7,004 bases of DNA, taken from Bacillota bacterium (lineage in GTDB: Bacteria > Bacillota > Clostridia > Acetivibrionales > DSM-1351). The stretch covers positions 1 through 7,004 of the forward strand of contig JAEZUC010000115.1 in NCBI GenBank assembly GCA_023443515.1, written 5' to 3'. Below are positions 5,425-7,004 of this stretch, piece after piece. Every line of letters begins with the position of its first letter. The first letter of the stretch is position 1. A program made the position numbers and the translations under genes. Under the pieces are notes generated by a model, which worked only from the letters and a program-made list of their open reading frames with translations, was not told where the DNA came from and did not search any database.

Positions 5425-5862
5425 ATGAGTGAGTTTGAAAAGACAGAACTCGGAAAATTTATTGAGATGATCCGAACTGAACGGGATCTGTCGCAAAGAC
5501 AGCTTGCAGAGCTGGCCGGAATCAGCAATACTGAAATCTGGAGGCTTGAAACAGGTGAAAGAAAGCGTCCTTCTCCTGATGTGTTAAAGGCAATTGCCCC
5601 CCACCTCGGAGTCAGGTATGAAGATCTGATGATAAAGGCCGGGTACATGGAGGAAACACTGGAGCACAAGCATTTTACCGAAATGATTTTCAGGGACGAG
5701 CAGGGCAATGTTGTTGACATAAGCAAAAGAGCAAAAGAAATGTACAATCTGGACAGCGACTGGGCAAACATAGCCTACAGGATTTCAAAGGAACTGCCCC
5801 CCGAGGATATCGCGGCAATAAAGGCCGTCGCCAATTCCCTTCTTAACAAGAACAATAAATAG
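5425..5862 (+). CDS. XRE-family phage repressor (ImmR/SinR-like)
   Basis: This 145-residue protein has an N-terminal Cro/C1-type HTH domain (about residues 9-66: FIEMIRTERDLSQRQLAEL, then AGISNTEIWRLETGERKRP) with SNTEIWRLETG as the recognition helix. A linker (AGYMEE and on) leads to a C-terminal helical part (PPEDIAAIKAVANSLL) that probably mediates dimers. It lacks the LexA/CI self-cleavage fold, so release from repression must come from elsewhere. The metallopeptidase gene directly downstream fits that, as in ImmR/ImmA pairs. GGAGGT (5415-5420) lies 4 nt before the ATG. It is transcribed from the promoter at 5300-5328 and is divergent from the cro-like gene. Master repressor of this element is the best reading; its exact operators are inferred. 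Confidence 0.9.
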   Translation: MSEFEKTELGKFIEMIRTERDLSQRQLAELAGISNTEIWRLETGERKRPSPDVLKAIAPHLGVRYEDLMIKAGYMEETLEHKHFTEMIFRDEQGNVVDISKRAKEMYNLDSDWANIAYRISKELPPEDIAAIKAVANSLLNKNNK

Positions 5863-5918
5863 TCTCTATCGGTAACACTTATTTTATAAATAGGACTTTA
5901 CCTGATAGGGATTTTTTT
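5863..5918 (+). terminator. Intrinsic terminator after the repressor gene
   Basis: TCTCTATCGGTAA (5863-5875) pairs with TTACCTGATAGGGA (5898-5911), with one bulged T and one G-U pair. Inside the loop, a small TATTT/AAATA stem can form. Seven T residues follow (5912-5918). The left arm begins 1 nt after the TAG stop of the repressor (ends 5862). It should reduce read-through into the metallopeptidase gene, so protease and repressor levels may be partly uncoupled. Confidence 0.7.
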
Positions 5919-5925
5919 GTATAAT
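5897..5925 (+). promoter_or_regulatory. Possible promoter for the metallopeptidase gene, overlapping the terminator
   Basis: TTTACC (5897-5902) and TATAAT (5920-5925) are 17 nt apart. The -35 box is formed by the right arm of the terminator stem and the spacer by the T-run. A start near 5932 would give a leader of about 37 nt. The -10 is perfect and the -35 is weaker. Confidence 0.5.
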
Positions 5926-5968
5926 TATGTCGAACTGGTGTTCTCTTTTATTCATGGAGGATTAATAT

Positions 5969-6901
5969 ATGTCGCTAATTTGCAGCAAAAACCACAGCAC
6001 TCAAGACCAGATTCCACTTTACAGAAAACAGTTTATAGATTTGAAATTGAATAACTTTATGAGGGATTTTTCTATAACAAAATGGCCTCTTGACTGTGTT
6101 GCTTTAATAAAGAGAATCAAGGACGAGAAGCGATTACCTCTTCAGATAAGCACAGTCAGGGATGTAAGCGACAAGTTTGATGCTGTTTCCCGGTATGTTG
6201 AAGAAGAAAAACTGTATCAGATAATTATAAATCGGGATAAAATCCGGTATCCCTTTCAGGATTCCAGAGACAGAAGACTTAATTTTACAATAGCGCATGA
6301 ACTGGGACATATCCTGCTTGACCATCTTTCCATTCCCGACATCCTTAAGACTAGCGAAGAAAGAGAACTAGAAGACCTGGAAGCAAATGAGTTTGCAGGA
6401 AAGCTTCTCATCCCTGAAAAAACTTTATTATATTGTAACTTTGTTTCCATACCTGCAGTAGCAGAATTCTTCAATGTATCAAACACGGCTCTCTGGATAA
6501 GGCTTAATAATCTACAAAGGCTTGATTTACTTGAGTTCAAAATAACCCGGGTATGTAACAAATGTGGAAATACTCAATTTCACGGGGCCGCAAGATATTG
6601 CCGTATTTGTGGTAATCATCTTAAAAACAATCTTAACGGCGTTGAAAGAAAAACGTATTATGAAACCGTATCCTTTGATAATTGCTTCGACCAGGCTGAA
6701 TGTCCATACTGCGGTAAAAAACATTTTTACTGGCCGGAGGGCATTTGCCCCAGTTGTGACAGGAGGCTTTATAACTACTGCCATAAAGGACTTTATCTTG
6801 ACAAAGGTGGTTGCTTATATACCAATCCGGATTACGCAAGGTTTTGTGAGATGTGTGGGAGTGAGACGTATTTTTACAGTATGGGGTTTTTGAAGGAGTG
6901 A
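5969..6901 (+). CDS. immA: ImmA/IrrE-type zinc metallopeptidase with C-terminal zinc-ribbon array
   Basis: This 310-residue protein starts at ATG 5969 with GGAGG 8 nt upstream. The N-terminal two thirds is an ImmA/IrrE domain (COG2856 type): HELGH at 110-114 supplies two zinc ligands and the catalytic Glu, and the EANEFA segment (138-143) supplies the likely third ligand, E138. IP-x2-A-x2-F-x-VS (161-171) is the usual helical segment that follows. In related elements such proteases cleave the neighbouring XRE repressor to induce excision or lysis. The last 115 residues are unusual, with three cysteine sets: C196/C199/C211/C214, C245/C248/C260/C263 and C271/C282/C293/C296. The first two are classic zinc ribbons. 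The third is looser. Typical phage ImmA proteins are shorter and lack this tail, which may bind the repressor, DNA or a trigger protein. Domain identity is secure; the target is inferred from the adjacent repressor. Confidence 0.93.
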   Translation: MSLICSKNHSTQDQIPLYRKQFIDLKLNNFMRDFSITKWPLDCVALIKRIKDEKRLPLQISTVRDVSDKFDAVSRYVEEEKLYQIIINRDKIRYPFQDSRDRRLNFTIAHELGHILLDHLSIPDILKTSEERELEDLEANEFAGKLLIPEKTLLYCNFVSIPAVAEFFNVSNTALWIRLNNLQRLDLLEFKITRVCNKCGNTQFHGAARYCRICGNHLKNNLNGVERKTYYETVSFDNCFDQAECPYCGKKHFYWPEGICPSCDRRLYNYCHKGLYLDKGGCLYTNPDYARFCEMCGSETYFYSMGFLKE

Positions 6902-6970
6902 GAGTAAAAGCAAACATCTCGTTAGTAGATTATGTATTTGTAATAATTTACTGTATACTCATTAAATAGA

Positions 6971-7004
6971 ATGGAGGTTTTTATCATAGTTGACATATTA
7001 AAGT
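6971..7004 (+). CDS. Possible start of the next rightward gene (partial, uncertain)
   Basis: The frame from ATG 6971 (MEVFIIVDILK) is open to the right edge, only 11 codons. The ATG lies immediately before a GGAGG motif (6973-6977) that looks more like a ribosome binding site for a start further on, where only ATA (6986) and TTG (6990) are available. A TATACT at 6954-6959 without a clear -35 box would place a transcript start close to ATG 6971, so a leaderless start is possible. Too little is visible to name a product. The rest of the interval after the protease gene (6902-6970) shows no terminator or gene. Confidence 0.3.
   Translation, partial: MEVFIIVDILK

Noticed and set aside
5409..5771. 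Open frame of 120 codons on the minus strand over the repressor gene
   Set aside because: It is antisense to a clear HTH repressor. Its Ser/Leu-rich composition is typical of a reverse-strand shadow.
6564..6893. Open frame of 109 codons on the plus strand inside the metallopeptidase gene
   Set aside because: It lies in another frame of the zinc-ribbon region, has no ribosome binding site and no recognisable features, whereas the main frame has clear paired cysteines.
1..7004. tRNA genes, CRISPR arrays, insertion sequences or attachment sites
   Set aside because: No cloverleaf, spaced direct repeats, transposase or paired terminal repeats could be seen by eye.

Overview
The window looks like the immunity and early-replication region of a temperate phage (prophage) or phage-like integrative element from a low-GC Firmicute, most likely a Clostridia relative. 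This rests on the strong GGAGG-type ribosome binding sites, the moderate AT richness, the divergent repressor and cro-like arrangement, and the mix of gene types. No host was identified by any search, so the host assignment is inference.

The layout is a divergent switch. Between about 5193 and 5424 lies a control region with two good sigma-A promoters facing away from each other and several overlapping inverted repeats. Rightward from it run an XRE-family repressor (5425-5862), a terminator hairpin with a second possible promoter laid over it, and an ImmA/IrrE-type zinc metallopeptidase (5969-6901) with an unusual cysteine-rich tail. This is the ImmR/ImmA type of pair: in related elements the protease relieves repression by cutting the repressor. 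A possible next gene begins at the right edge.

Leftward runs a long early operon: a small cro-like HTH protein (4986-5192), a SNF2-family helicase/ATPase (3383-4951, interrupted), a coiled-coil protein (2980-3414), a four-cysteine protein with an acidic tail that may bind single-stranded DNA (2053-2823), a family A DNA polymerase with a proofreading exonuclease domain but no 5'-3' nuclease domain (59-1984), and the first 18 codons of another gene (1-55). Spacing is tight at three places and fits translational coupling: 34 bases between cro-like and SNF2, a 32-base overlap between SNF2 and the coiled-coil gene, and 3 bases between the polymerase stop and the next start. The other intergenic gaps are 156 and 68 bases, and the shorter one holds a strong hairpin.

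The most interesting observation is in the SNF2 gene. Its N-terminus (TTG start at 4951) and its body are in the same frame, but the frame is broken at two places by short insert-like stretches with stop codons. One stretch is about 48 nt and lies just before the P-loop. The other is about 9 nt and lies inside the P-loop. Both keep the frame. In each case the last sense codon before the UAA (AAT, GGT) has a synonymous partner just past the insert (AAC, GGC), and joining at those codons rebuilds a normal SNF2 N-terminus and P-loop. The first gap also holds a hairpin and a strong Shine-Dalgarno sequence upstream of the putative landing codon, resembling the layout of the T4 gene 60 translational bypass. 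The plain alternative is a recently decayed gene or an assembly error. The sequence alone does not decide.
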